This document shows positions 1 to 9,285 of a stretch of DNA of 64,000 nt, piece after piece (position 1 is the stretch's first letter; the number at the start of each line of letters is the position of its first letter). The position numbers and the translations under genes were made by a program. The stretch is from Planktothrix tepida PCC 9214. Its GTDB lineage: Bacteria; Cyanobacteriota; Cyanobacteriia; Cyanobacteriales; Microcoleaceae. The DNA lies in contig NZ_LN889796.1 of the NCBI RefSeq assembly GCF_900009145.1, positions 313,602-377,601 on the forward strand, given 5' to 3'. Under the pieces are notes generated by a model. It ran no database searches. It worked only from the letters and a program-made list of their open reading frames with translations, and was not told where the DNA came from.

Positions 1-14
1 GTTTCTAAACGTTT

Positions 15-1934
15 TTATTGTAAGCGTTGACGGGCCATCATGCGCCAGGTGAGTAATTCGGGTAAACGCCAGGTAACGCCGTTAGATTGTTGATCCGTTT
101 CGTCCTGTTCTAAAGCCGTTTTCCAAAATGCTAGGGCTTGTTTGTGACGGTTTTGGGCTTCTAAAACTTGAGCTAAAATATAGTAAGCTACGGCATTAGA
201 TTCTTTTAATTCTAAAGATTGACGTAACTCAACTTCAGCTTGTTTAGGATTATTTTGCAAGAAATAAGCCCAGCCCAGATTTTTATGTAAAGCAGAGCGA
301 ACTCCTTTATCTTTAACCTGTACGAGGGTTTTTTCTAATTTATCAATAGCTTCGTGGGTTTTGCCTTCTAAAATTTCTAACCGAGCTAAATTATTAACAG
401 CCGCTTGTGCTGCCCGGTTATTGTCAACATCAACGAGAATTTGATAATGTTTTTTCGCGGGTTCAAACTGTTCTAGTTTCTCGTAAGTAGACCCCAGGTT
501 ATAATGACCTGCACTTAAGGCGGGATGATAACGAACGGCTTGCAATAAATCAGTTTTAGCGGATTGGAATTCTCCTTCTAAATAGTGTTTATAACCCAGT
601 TCATTGAAGGATTTACCCATCAATTGATACCAAATTTCTTTCTTGAAATTGCTGTTAATGGTGTAACTAATGGGTTGACCTGGGACGGCTTCTAACAGCG
701 ATCGCTCGATTAAGAAATCTAAGGAAATTTGAACTTCCGTTCCGGTTTCCGAGAGGATCAAATCCGTTGCCAACTCACTTAAGGTGGCTGGTTTGGGATT
801 CACGGCTAACCAACAAACTAAACGAATTTCAAGCTCTGACAATTCTTGATCGGCTCGCAGATATTGACGAACCAATTCTTCAATCACTAAGGTATTTTGC
901 TTGATTAATTTGGTCAGATTTCCTATCGTTAAATCCGGAATTTTAGCCGACCATAATTTTAAGATTAAGGGATTACCCCCACATAAATGCACTAACTCTG
1001 ACAGGTATTTTCCATCCAAATAGAGGGTTTCCTGACCGGAAAGTAACATTTGTTGAGAGTCTTGTTCAGATAAGCCTGTTAACTGAATAGACGGTTTAGA
1101 GGCAAATTTTTGCCAGGAGGGAGGAATTTCCCAACCCATTAATAACACGCTACTGCGATGGGAAGATTCGCTCAATTGTTGCAGGAGGAATTCATAACTT
1201 TTGAAGGCTGCATCTTTACTTCCCAGTTGTGAAATATATTCCACTTCATCGATAATCAGTAAATATCGAGAATTGGATAGGGTTTTGATGAATTCAGCAA
1301 TTTGTTCCGAATCATCCCAATCTAAGGGGGGTTTTGAGGTAGCGGGAAACGTAGCGGCAATAAATTCACTGGGAGAGGGTTTATCTCGCAGCGATCGCCA
1401 AATTACTTGGTCAAAGTCGGGGGCAATTTCTTGGACTAATTTTACCCCTAATGCGGTTTTTCCAATTCCTCCAATCCCTTCCAGCATCATCAGAGGAACA
1501 CGTTCTGTCACTAATCCTTGTTTTAAGGTGGCTAAGGGTTCTGAACGGCCATAAAAAGCTCCTAATCGAGGCGCGCTACCCCAATCAATTTGGACATTAC
1601 TACTGAAACCCTGAGCATCACCCCCTCCCAGTAAGCGTTTTTTGCGACCCGATTGGCCGTTTTGTCCGCCGAGTTGATTTCCTTCCGATTGATATTCTGC
1701 TAATAACCGTTGCTGAAGTTTGGCTAACTTTCCTGGGCCAGCCCCGGTAATGTTTAATTTCCTATACACTTCTCCTAAACGTTTCTGCAAGGCGTCCTTG
1801 CGAACTCCTAAATGCTTAGAAATTGTGGTCATGGGTTCGCCTTGGATTGCCCGTGCCATGACTTCGAGTTCATTGTCGGAAATTCCTACTCTCGTGGCTA
1901 CAGTCTTTAAAAATTCTCTGGGTACCATATCCAA
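15..1934 (-). CDS. STAND-type ATPase with N-terminal HTH and C-terminal TPRs
   Basis: Predicted cytoplasmic signal-transduction ATPase of 639 aa. Residues about 20-65 resemble a LuxR/GerE-like helix-turn-helix. Residues about 125-330 form an NB-ARC-like module with P-loop GGIGKTA (about 154-160), Walker B LLIIDEVE (225-232) and a GGNPLIL motif (319-325). From about 445 to the end the sequence is helical TPR-like repeats, the usual sensor part of such proteins. In the STAND family, ATP-driven oligomerisation is switched by ligand binding to the repeats; the HTH here suggests output through DNA rather than a nuclease effector (inference). A second Met two codons downstream is an alternative start. 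A perfect 12-bp inverted repeat lies 51-90 bp upstream. The ligand is unknown. Confidence 0.8.
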   Translation of the reverse strand: MDMVPREFLKTVATRVGISDNELEVMARAIQGEPMTTISKHLGVRKDALQKRLGEVYRKLNITGAGPGKLAKLQQRLLAEYQSEGNQLGGQNGQSGRKKRLLGGGDAQGFSSNVQIDWGSAPRLGAFYGRSEPLATLKQGLVTERVPLMMLEGIGGIGKTALGVKLVQEIAPDFDQVIWRSLRDKPSPSEFIAATFPATSKPPLDWDDSEQIAEFIKTLSNSRYLLIIDEVEYISQLGSKDAAFKSYEFLLQQLSESSHRSSVLLMGWEIPPSWQKFASKPSIQLTGLSEQDSQQMLLSGQETLYLDGKYLSELVHLCGGNPLILKLWSAKIPDLTIGNLTKLIKQNTLVIEELVRQYLRADQELSELEIRLVCWLAVNPKPATLSELATDLILSETGTEVQISLDFLIERSLLEAVPGQPISYTINSNFKKEIWYQLMGKSFNELGYKHYLEGEFQSAKTDLLQAVRYHPALSAGHYNLGSTYEKLEQFEPAKKHYQILVDVDNNRAAQAAVNNLARLEILEGKTHEAIDKLEKTLVQVKDKGVRSALHKNLGWAYFLQNNPKQAEVELRQSLELKESNAVAYYILAQVLEAQNRHKQALAFWKTALEQDETDQQSNGVTWRLPELLTWRMMARQRLQ

Positions 1935-1984
1935 TTTAACCTAATAAATTTTAAGATTGAATGCCAGCTTGATGCTAAATTCTC

Positions 1985-2024
1985 CTCTTGTCAATCCGAG
2001 TAAGTTTCTATCGATTGACAAGAG
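1985..2024. promoter_or_regulatory. 12-bp perfect inverted repeat upstream of STAND gene
   Basis: CTCTTGTCAATC at 1985-1996 is the exact reverse complement of GATTGACAAGAG at 2013-2024, with a 16-nt loop. It lies in the 5' flank of the minus-strand STAND ATPase gene and is not followed by a T-run, so an operator or 5'-UTR hairpin is more likely than a terminator. Confidence 0.4.
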
Positions 2025-2597
2025 CAACAAAGGATCAATCTGGGGTGATCGTCGGACAAGGAAAATCAAGCTAGAACAAGTTTGAGTTGTGTTCCTAACT
2101 ATCCTGCCAACCCTTGAAAATAGCTCTATTCTGCATTGAGCAATTTGCCCAAAAACTCAAGAACTCTCAATTTTAAGTTTAGCATATCTTCTCGGTTTTA
2201 TGAGCTAATTTCAGAATTTTAAGTTTTTATGCTCCCAAGTTGGAAAAGAGCGATTCAGATGGAATCCGCTTTTCATCTCTGACGATAGCACCTGGAGTAA
2301 TTTTAGCTCTAGTGGGCAGAACAGTCTTTCTGATCCGGAAACCGACAACGGCCATCCCGACAACAGCCGTTTGTAATCGGATAGGTGGGTCTAAGTTAAA
2401 AGTGAAGAGGATTTCCCCCTTTCTAATGGCGGAGATCAGACAGTTTAGACCGGAAAATTCCGTTAGATTTGATCTGTTCCTCAAGCTCAACTTTGGCATC
2501 GGAATTCAACTTTTCGGGTCTGCCATCAAAACTCAAAAGGAACAGACCTAAAGAATCTAAATTTAATCTTTAAATTGTTCTCAACCTCAAAAAAACA
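2025..2597. other. Intergenic stretch without a convincing gene
   Basis: Two opposing open frames overlap here (minus 2227-2499, 90 aa; plus 2240-2551, 103 aa, TTG start). Neither has a Shine-Dalgarno sequence, a recognisable domain or a clear coding bias over the other, so I call neither. The stretch probably carries the promoter of the ketosynthase gene at 2598 and may hold old gene debris. Confidence 0.3.
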
Positions 2598-3713
2598 ATG
2601 ATAGGCTTTGGGAATATTAGCAAAGTCCAGAACAATATGGTGATTAGTCGTAGCCATCTCAATAATTCTCCCCATTTCAGGACAAAAACCCTAGAAACTT
2701 CCCAATCTGCTCATCACTTAGCCCAAGTTAGACAAGTGAAACTCTTAGCAACGGGAAAATACTTACCTAAAAATCAAGTTACTGCTGAACAATTAGGGCA
2801 AAAATTAGGAATTGAAGCCACTTGGATTGAAAAAAAATCTGGGGTCAAAGTTCGTTACTTTGTTCAAGATGAAACCGCTTCTCAAATGGGGGCAATGGCA
2901 GCTAAAAAAGCCTTAGAAACGGCGGGATTATCCTTAAATGATATTGATTGTATTGTTTGTACCAGTAGTGTTCCTGAACAGTCTATTCCTTGTACTGCTG
3001 CTTTAGTCCAAAAACAACTCGGAGGAGAGTCTTCAGGAATTGCCACTTTTGATATTAATTCAACTTGTTTAAGTTTTGTTGTTGGGTTAGATACCCTCTC
3101 TTATTTAGTAGATGCAGGACGCTATTCACGGGTGCTATTAGTGGCTTCAGAAATTGCCCTAGCTGTTGATTGGAAGGATCGAGAAACCAGTACCTTATTT
3201 GGAGATGGCGCCGCTGCTGCAATTATTGGTAAAACTAATCCCGAAGAAGGTTCAAAAATTATCTGTTCTCGCCAAGAAACTTATAGTGAAGGTGCAGATT
3301 TATCCCAATGTTTAGCCGGAGGAAATCGTTATCATCCCCGTGAATACTCGGACAATATGGATCGATTTTTATTTAAAATGCAAGGTCGGGCAATTTACCG
3401 TTTAGCCTCTCAAATTTTACCCGGATTTTTAGAACGATTGTTACAACCTGCGGGGTTAACCTTAGAAGATATTGATTTTGTCATTCCCCATCAAGCAAGT
3501 TTAATGGCAATGGGTTTAATTCGTAAAGGATTAAATATTCCTGAAGAAAAATGGATGGTTATTGCTCACAATCACGGAAATACAATCGCTGCTTCGATTC
3601 CGATGACCCTCCATGAAGCAATTCAACAGAATAAAATTCATCGAGGCGATCGCATTTTGCTATTAGGAACCTCCGCCGGATTTTCCGTTGGGGGGATAGT
3701 TTTAGAATATTAA
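2598..3713 (+). CDS. FabH-like 3-oxoacyl-ACP synthase III family protein
   Basis: Thiolase-fold ketosynthase III that would condense an acyl thioester with a malonyl- or acyl-type partner. The FabH triad can be placed: Cys157 in INSTCLSF, His298 in IPHQAS, and Asn328 in HNHGNT; GTSAGFSVGG near the C-terminus is the usual closing glycine motif. The protein is 371 aa against roughly 325-340 for FabH, because of a ~45-residue N-terminal extension; a start at Met14 (2637) or further in is possible, since homology begins near VKLLATGKYLP. The next two genes follow within 37 and 5 bp, so it is probably the first gene of a lipid or glycolipid operon rather than the housekeeping fabH (inference). Confidence 0.8.
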   Translation: MIGFGNISKVQNNMVISRSHLNNSPHFRTKTLETSQSAHHLAQVRQVKLLATGKYLPKNQVTAEQLGQKLGIEATWIEKKSGVKVRYFVQDETASQMGAMAAKKALETAGLSLNDIDCIVCTSSVPEQSIPCTAALVQKQLGGESSGIATFDINSTCLSFVVGLDTLSYLVDAGRYSRVLLVASEIALAVDWKDRETSTLFGDGAAAAIIGKTNPEEGSKIICSRQETYSEGADLSQCLAGGNRYHPREYSDNMDRFLFKMQGRAIYRLASQILPGFLERLLQPAGLTLEDIDFVIPHQASLMAMGLIRKGLNIPEEKWMVIAHNHGNTIAASIPMTLHEAIQQNKIHRGDRILLLGTSAGFSVGGIVLEY

Positions 3714-3749
3714 ACTTTTAATTTATCGCTAACTGAATAAGGAAAAATT

Positions 3750-4946
3750 ATGAATATTTTGATATTAATTTTAGGTTTAATTGGATTAGCAGAACGGGTG
3801 ATCAAATGGATTTTAATTCAACAATTTTTTCAAAAAGCTAAACTTGAGGCTGAATCTTTCCTCCCACTGGAAACCTATACAATTTCTATCTTACAACCCA
3901 TTTTAAGCGGTGATCCGACCCTATGGGACTGTCTGAGCAACAATTTAGCACTAAAAACACCCTATCAACTAGAATTTATTTGGTTAATTGATGAAAATGA
4001 TCCAGTCGCACAGGCGGGATGTCATCAATTGATAGAAACCTATCCCGATGTTAAGGTTAAATTAATTTCTCTACCTCCATCCCCCAATCAAATTAGTCCC
4101 AAAATGTTTAAACTAATTGCCGGACTGAAGGAAGCAACGGGTAATATTATTGCGGTTTTAGATGATGACACAATGTTACCCAATCAAGCTTTTGATCAGT
4201 GCCTTGCCTATTTAGAAAAACCGGAGATTGGTGTTGCCTTTGGTTTACCTTATTATGTCAATTTTTCTAATTTTTGGTCAACCTTAGTCTCTAGTGTCGT
4301 GAATGGGAATAACTTACTGACCTATATTCCCTATACTTATCTAATTAATCCTTTTACAATTAATGGAATGTTTTTTGTAATCAAACGAGAGGTGTTAGAA
4401 AAAGTGGATGGATTTGCAACTTTAGATAAATTTATTGTAGATGATTATGCAATCGCCCAACATTTCCGCAAACAGGGTTATCAACTCGCCCAAACTCCCG
4501 TTTGTCATGGAATTAGTACCCAAATTCAAGATTCTACCCACTATTTTAACCTAATCACACGCTGGTTTATTTTTCCTCAAGCCTCGATTTTAAAATCTTC
4601 CTCGGTTCAAGAATTAATTGTCTTTTACTTAATGGCATTTTTGCCCACCCTGTTTCCCTTTCTCGTCTTCCTTTATACTCTATTCTTCCCTTCCCTTTAT
4701 GGGTTAATCTATGGACTGATTTACTTTGGTTTAAATTATGCCCTATTAAGCAACTTTAATCAAAATTATCTGCGGAATGCAACACCCAAGACCCATATTA
4801 TCGTCTTAATTCTTGTGCAAATTTTACTACCCATTCATATTATTATTTCCCTGTTTTTACCCCGAAATATTAACTGGAGAGGACATATTATGCAATTAAC
4901 CGAAGAGGGAGGGTTTGAATTTATTCAACGTCGAGATTCTGTTTAA
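3750..4946 (+). CDS. Membrane glycosyltransferase, family 21/HpnI-like
   Basis: GT-A fold glycosyltransferase of the ceramide-glucosyltransferase-like group. An N-terminal hydrophobic helix (about 2-22) is followed by a catalytic domain with AVLDDDTMLP (metal-binding DxD region) and, later, FIVDDYAIAQHFRKQGYQL, matching the (Q/R)xxRW-region neighbourhood of family 21 enzymes (TRWFIFPQ follows). The C-terminal ~110 residues form several hydrophobic helices. It probably transfers a sugar from a nucleotide-sugar to a lipid at the inner membrane; the substrate cannot be read. It sits 36 bp after the ketosynthase gene and 4 bp before the hydrolase-like gene. Confidence 0.75.
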   Translation: MNILILILGLIGLAERVIKWILIQQFFQKAKLEAESFLPLETYTISILQPILSGDPTLWDCLSNNLALKTPYQLEFIWLIDENDPVAQAGCHQLIETYPDVKVKLISLPPSPNQISPKMFKLIAGLKEATGNIIAVLDDDTMLPNQAFDQCLAYLEKPEIGVAFGLPYYVNFSNFWSTLVSSVVNGNNLLTYIPYTYLINPFTINGMFFVIKREVLEKVDGFATLDKFIVDDYAIAQHFRKQGYQLAQTPVCHGISTQIQDSTHYFNLITRWFIFPQASILKSSSVQELIVFYLMAFLPTLFPFLVFLYTLFFPSLYGLIYGLIYFGLNYALLSNFNQNYLRNATPKTHIIVLILVQILLPIHIIISLFLPRNINWRGHIMQLTEEGGFEFIQRRDSV

Positions 4947-4950
4947 AGCA

Positions 4951-5826
4951 ATGATATTAGTTATAGATATTATATTCAGTGCGATCGCATTCATTCTATT
5001 TTTCACCGGAATAGAAACTATACTATGGTGGTATACCTGGCATCAACAATCTCAACAAACCCAAATACCTACCCAACCTTGGCAAACTGCGTTAGTTTTT
5101 ATCACCGGAATTAGTGACTATACCCAAGACCATTTAGACCCAGAACAAATCAATTTTATTAATAAAATTACCCAAGCTTATCAAATTGATCAAATTATTG
5201 CTGAACCCTTTCCTTGGCAACCGTTGACCCATAAAACCTTAATTTTATCCCGACTTTGGAAATTTTTACACCTTCAACCCCTACCTTTATGGGTGATGTC
5301 GTTACACAACTTTTGGCAAACGATTTTAATTTTAGGGTTAACAAATTATTATGGAAAAGATATTGCACACTGTTTATTAAACCGCCTGGGTTTACCAAAA
5401 TCTACTCCTAGTCAACTGATCTTTTTGTGCGGAAGTACAGGGACAGGAATGGCGTTAGCTTCCCTCCCTTATTTAAAACAATATCTTTCCTCTAAATTGA
5501 TTATTATTTCTTACGGAGGCGTGTTTAGGTTATCTCCAGGATTAAATGATATGGATCAGTTGTTTCATCTTGTGGGAAATCAAGATCATTGGGCAAAATT
5601 AGGTGAAATATTATTACTAAATCGAGGTCATCATTCAACGGTTTTTACAAAAGCAAAACAAGAAAATCGCTTATTCAGTGTTTCGACTGGAGAACATAGA
5701 CATCTGGATTATTTAAGCGATCGCTATTCCCAAACCAACTTTAAAACCGATCAACAATTAACCGTAGAAACTATTTTAAATTTAAAAATTTTAGGCTTGA
5801 AATCCCGTTTTGATAAATGCCCCTAG
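4951..5826 (+). CDS. Membrane-anchored alpha/beta-hydrolase-like protein
   Basis: No family is recognised with certainty. Start ATG at 4951 is chosen because it lies 4 bp after the upstream stop; an in-frame ATG at 4915 overlaps the glycosyltransferase gene. Residues about 1-25 form one membrane helix. The remaining region has a nucleophile-elbow-like CGSTGTGMA, a possible acid in GNQDHWAKLG and a late His in GEHRHLDYL, in the order of an alpha/beta-hydrolase triad, although the elbow begins with Cys instead of Gly. Its place at the end of the ketosynthase-glycosyltransferase operon suggests processing of the same lipid (inference). Confidence 0.55.
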   Translation: MILVIDIIFSAIAFILFFTGIETILWWYTWHQQSQQTQIPTQPWQTALVFITGISDYTQDHLDPEQINFINKITQAYQIDQIIAEPFPWQPLTHKTLILSRLWKFLHLQPLPLWVMSLHNFWQTILILGLTNYYGKDIAHCLLNRLGLPKSTPSQLIFLCGSTGTGMALASLPYLKQYLSSKLIIISYGGVFRLSPGLNDMDQLFHLVGNQDHWAKLGEILLLNRGHHSTVFTKAKQENRLFSVSTGEHRHLDYLSDRYSQTNFKTDQQLTVETILNLKILGLKSRFDKCP

Positions 5827-5883
5827 TGCTAAGAATCAAGCTATTACAAAAACTGACTGTTTTAAAATTCAGATATTTTGTTT

Positions 5884-6423
5884 TCAGTTGGCTTCTGGAT
5901 CTGATAAAATAGCAGATGTAGTCTCAGTTTTAATAAATGTAGTTTGACTTAAATCAGTTTCAGCTAAATTAGCTTGATTCAAATTAACCGCAAATAAAAT
6001 TACCCCCCTTAAATTAGCTCCTATTAAATTAGCATCTTCGAGATCTGTATAAATTAATTTAGCTCCTCTTAAATCAGCCCCTCTTAAATCGGCACCTTTC
6101 AAATTGGTTTTAAATAATTTAGCACAGGTTAAATCTGCCTTTCTAAGGTCGGCATAAATTAATTTAGCACTCGACAAATCAGCCCCACTTAAATTAGTTT
6201 GAATTAAGTTAGCAAATAAATGAGAATTGCTTAAATCAGCACCACTTAAATTCGCCGATTTTAAATTACTTTGCCAAAGTAAAATACTTTTTAATACGGC
6301 TCCTCTTAAATCAGCACCCTGCAAATTTACCCCAATAAAACCCCGTTTTCCTGTTGCATAACGATCTAATAATTCACGAGGACTCATTAAAATAGAGGTA
6401 GGACTATGTTCTGTTGGCTTCAT
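5884..6423 (-). CDS. Pentapeptide repeat protein (179 aa)
   Basis: Residues about 30-170 are tandem A(D/N)LxX pentapeptides, for example GADLRGADLRGAKLIYTDL, which form a right-handed quadrilateral beta-helix. There is no signal peptide or membrane segment, so it is probably cytoplasmic. Cyanobacterial genomes carry many such proteins, mostly of unknown role; some members mimic DNA and protect gyrase, but nothing here points to that. It is convergent with the hydrolase-like gene. Confidence 0.85.
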   Translation of the reverse strand: MKPTEHSPTSILMSPRELLDRYATGKRGFIGVNLQGADLRGAVLKSILLWQSNLKSANLSGADLSNSHLFANLIQTNLSGADLSSAKLIYADLRKADLTCAKLFKTNLKGADLRGADLRGAKLIYTDLEDANLIGANLRGVILFAVNLNQANLAETDLSQTTFIKTETTSAILSDPEAN

Positions 6424-6768
6424 GGGATTTATGATTAAGGGTTTATAACTATACTTCTGTTATAACTCAAAGTGGATACTGGGTAATTCTTTAATTTTTA
6501 TCCACCGAGAGACTCAGACTGATGTTATTACCAAAAGAAAAATTCTGATCAGGAACACAAGCCATTTTACGAATGAGATTATCAATAATTTATCAGTATT
6601 TATACGATTAAAAATGTATAAAAAATTACTTGAATTTACAAAAATATTTTTGTAACAAAATCCCTGAAACTCAAATTTAATCGCAATTCTGGAATTGAGT
6701 CCGTGTCAAGAATCAACGTTCAGCTAAAAAAATACTGAATTAAATGCTACTTTAATAGATCCCCATGA
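6424..6768. other. AT-rich intergenic region, nothing recognised
   Basis: About 345 bp between two minus-strand genes. It is strongly AT-rich and has no open frame of note, no strong hairpin with T-run and no RNA family that I recognise. It probably holds the promoter of the pentapeptide gene. Confidence 0.4.
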
Positions 6769-8460
6769 TTAACCTTGTCCTAGGGACTGCCAAATCGATT
6801 TGAGGGAATTTTGGGTCTGTTTTAAAACTTGATTCAGGGGTTTTTGAGCTTGAAGAAATACACGAGCACAATTGCGACCCGGCATTCCTGAAATTGACCC
6901 CCCTGGATGAGTACCTGCACCCGTTAAAAATAAACCTTGAATGGGGGTGGTATAATTCGCTAATTCAGGGAGGGGACGGAAAAAAATCATTTGATCTAAG
7001 GTCATATCAATATGATAACAATTGCCTTTATAAGACCCTAACCGTTCTCCCAATTCCGCCGGACTTTCGACCCGACGCGCTAAAATTGAATGCTTGAGAT
7101 TAGGAGAATATTCAGCAATTTTATCCAGCACTCGATCTGCGACTTTATATTTTAACTCATCCGTCCATCCGGTTCCATTTAACCCCGTTCCTTCGGCTCC
7201 TGCTATTTGATAGGGGGCAAAAAATTCAATCCATAAGGTATGTTTTCCTTCAGGAGCCATAGAGGGATCTAAGATTGTTGGAACCACTAAATAAACTGAC
7301 GGATCTTGATCAGGAATTTCCCCAACGGTACATAAATTATGGGCTTTTTCAACATGATTAACAGAATCTGCAATTAAAACTGATCCGATTAAATAACTAT
7401 CTTGATGATTATAAGCATCAAATCGTAAAGGTTCCGACAAAGCACAATCAATTTTGAGAATCGTTTCATTATTATTAATCATTTTACGGTCTAACCGTTC
7501 TCGTAAATTGGGGTCGGCTGCGTCTATATCCATCGCATCAACACATTGTAAAAATAACCGCCTCGCATCAATATTAGAAATCACTCCCCGTTTTGCTCGA
7601 TATTCTTGCTGGTTTGAAACTCTAACTCCAACAGCACGACCGTTATCAATTAATAACTTTTGAACCGGAGTGTCTGTTAAAATAACGCCTCCTAAATGTT
7701 TAACTAAATTCACTAAGGCTTGAGTTAATGCACCTGTACCCCCGCGAGGTCGAGACATTCCCGGATGATGACGCATTGCTAACATACTTGCGCCTACAGA
7801 AATGCCTTTTTGAGAGGGAGGAGCACCAATTTCTGATGCTAATCTTGCTAAAGGAGCTTTAACAATTTCCGTATCAAACCATTCATTAACTAAATCCTCT
7901 GGACTAATTAACATCGTTCTGACAAAATCTAAGATTTTATCTTTTCCTCCCAAGACCGCTAATAAATCAATAAATGCTTCTCGGTCAAAGTTTTTAGCAA
8001 TATCAATAATTGAAGTCGGAGGGGCATTAAATAAAGGGCTAACGGCATTCATTAATCGTTGCCAATACTCAACAAATTCTTTATATTTGCGGGCATCTCG
8101 TTCACTATATCGAGCAATTTCTGCACAGGTTTTTTCCACAGAACGATGAGCTAAAAAATACCGTCCATCGGGATGAGGACAAAACACAACGGGGTCACAA
8201 TATAAATACTCTAAGCCATATTTTGTTAATTCTAATTCTTCTACAACGGGGCCAAGATGGATAAATTCATGATCAATGGCACAGAGGTTAAACTTAAATC
8301 CCGGTGCATCTTCGGGAATGACTTCTTCTGTAGTAGCAGCCCCTCCTGGAACGGGACGTTTTTCTAATAGTAAAACACTATACCCAGCTTTGAGAAGATA
8401 AGCGGCACAAACCAACCCGTTATGGCCTGCACCAATGATGATGACATCATAAGTAGACAT
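6769..8460 (-). CDS. crtO: Beta-carotene ketolase CrtO type
   Basis: FAD-dependent enzyme of the phytoene-desaturase superfamily that introduces 4-keto groups into beta-carotene, giving echinenone or canthaxanthin, at the thylakoid or cytoplasmic membrane. Residues 4-35 form the Rossmann motif (IIIGAGHNGLVCAAYLL then LLEKRPVPGG). Stretches such as NLCAIDHEFIHLGPV, EWFDTEIVKAPLARL, and LTGAGTHPGGSISGMPGRN match what I recall of Synechocystis CrtO along its whole length (about 540 aa; 563 here). The alternative is a generic CrtI-like desaturase, less likely given that match. It is a single gene with its promoter in the 173 bp upstream. Confidence 0.9.
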   Translation of the reverse strand: MSTYDVIIIGAGHNGLVCAAYLLKAGYSVLLLEKRPVPGGAATTEEVIPEDAPGFKFNLCAIDHEFIHLGPVVEELELTKYGLEYLYCDPVVFCPHPDGRYFLAHRSVEKTCAEIARYSERDARKYKEFVEYWQRLMNAVSPLFNAPPTSIIDIAKNFDREAFIDLLAVLGGKDKILDFVRTMLISPEDLVNEWFDTEIVKAPLARLASEIGAPPSQKGISVGASMLAMRHHPGMSRPRGGTGALTQALVNLVKHLGGVILTDTPVQKLLIDNGRAVGVRVSNQQEYRAKRGVISNIDARRLFLQCVDAMDIDAADPNLRERLDRKMINNNETILKIDCALSEPLRFDAYNHQDSYLIGSVLIADSVNHVEKAHNLCTVGEIPDQDPSVYLVVPTILDPSMAPEGKHTLWIEFFAPYQIAGAEGTGLNGTGWTDELKYKVADRVLDKIAEYSPNLKHSILARRVESPAELGERLGSYKGNCYHIDMTLDQMIFFRPLPELANYTTPIQGLFLTGAGTHPGGSISGMPGRNCARVFLQAQKPLNQVLKQTQNSLKSIWQSLGQG

Positions 8461-8567
8461 CAGAAACCCCCCGTATTGATCACGTTGTTTAGTGTATCAA
8501 TAGATGTTGATTTTTCCTAGTCCCTGGGGTAAAAAATAGAGAAAAATTTACATCTTTTGGAGGAAGG

Positions 8568-8594
8568 ATGATTGATTTAACATCATTATCTTAG
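8568..8594 (+). other. Eight-codon ORF behind a strong Shine-Dalgarno
   Basis: GGAGGAAGG stands directly before an ATG that opens a frame of only eight codons (MIDLTSLS, then TAG). It lies 39 bp upstream of the next start codon. It may be a leader peptide or chance; nothing in its sequence suggests attenuation by a particular amino acid. Confidence 0.25.
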
Positions 8595-8633
8595 TAAAAA
8601 GATACTCAAAATTGGATATAAAATCAGGAGAAA

Positions 8634-8870
8634 ATGATGAGTCAAAATCAAACTGAAAATTCGGAGACTTTACCCGAAGAAGTCGCCCAAAATCCAGGTG
8701 CGAGAGTCGCCGCCATTAATCGTAATCCTACCATTACTCAAGAAGAAGCAAAAAATGCCAACGAAGGAAAAGGCCCCAATGGTGCGGGCGGTGTGGCTCC
8801 CAGTTCGGCTGAGTATTACGTTCCCAGTTCTTCCAACCCTAACCCAACCGATCTTCCGAGTACCACCTAA
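8634..8870 (+). CDS. Small hydrophilic hypothetical protein
   Basis: A 78-aa protein rich in N, P, S, E and T, with no hydrophobic segment and probably disordered. I do not recognise the family. AGGAG stands just before tandem ATGs (8634 and 8637), so translation is credible and the second ATG may be used. A stem-loop at 8889-8934 follows the stop codon. The overlapping plus frame from 8698 is a shadow. Confidence 0.6.
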   Translation: MMSQNQTENSETLPEEVAQNPGARVAAINRNPTITQEEAKNANEGKGPNGAGGVAPSSAEYYVPSSSNPNPTDLPSTT

Positions 8871-8888
8871 GCTGAAGAAGTTAACAGA

Positions 8889-8934
8889 AACCCCACCTCA
8901 ATTATTCCGCTTGGGGATAAACTGGGGTGGGGTT
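8889..8934 (+). terminator. Stem-loop after the 78-aa gene
   Basis: AACCCCACCTCA and TGGGGTGGGGTT flank a ~20-nt loop and pair nearly completely. There is no clean T-run after it, so it may act as a weak terminator or 3'-end stabiliser. Confidence 0.45.
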
Positions 8935-9045
8935 AGGGGTTAATAAAAGCTAATAGAAATTGTAAAAAATTCTGACCTCTGTACTTAAAGAAAAGTCATG
9001 CAGAGTTGGCAATTGAGTAAAAAAATGCTAGAATCTGATATAAGA

Positions 9046-9285
9046 TTATAAGTTTTTTAATCGTTGCCAATCGCCTAAGTTACGACACTGCCGAAATAGG
9101 GAAAAAGCGGTTCCAAAGGAACAACCCTGACGCTGGGAAAAATCTCGAATTGTTGTTACAACTTCCAGCACGGTATCAGGATCGGCATCCAGTTGAAGAT
9201 GAACTTGCTCCAACAAGGAGACAACATTTTCAGCAGGTAAACACAGACTGAGAACTTCTTTGACTTGCGTATATTTGTTGTTCAC
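9046..9285 (-). CDS. Hypothetical protein, 79 aa
   Basis: Soluble, mostly helical by composition (KEVLSLCLPAENVVSLLEQVHLQ at the N-terminus), with a C-terminal FSLFRQCRNLGDWQRLKNL segment. I do not recognise a domain. The ATG is preceded by a ~270-bp upstream gap with no other gene, which suggests its own promoter. It is convergent with the 78-aa gene. Confidence 0.5.
   Translation of the reverse strand: MNNKYTQVKEVLSLCLPAENVVSLLEQVHLQLDADPDTVLEVVTTIRDFSQRQGCSFGTAFSLFRQCRNLGDWQRLKNL

Noticed and set aside
2227-2551. Two opposing frames upstream of the FabH-like gene
   Set aside because: Neither has a ribosome-binding site or recognisable domain, and one cannot be preferred over the other.
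4915-4950. Earlier start for the hydrolase-like protein
   Set aside because: It would overlap the glycosyltransferase gene by 32 bp and add residues outside the membrane helix; ATG 4951 fits the operon spacing.
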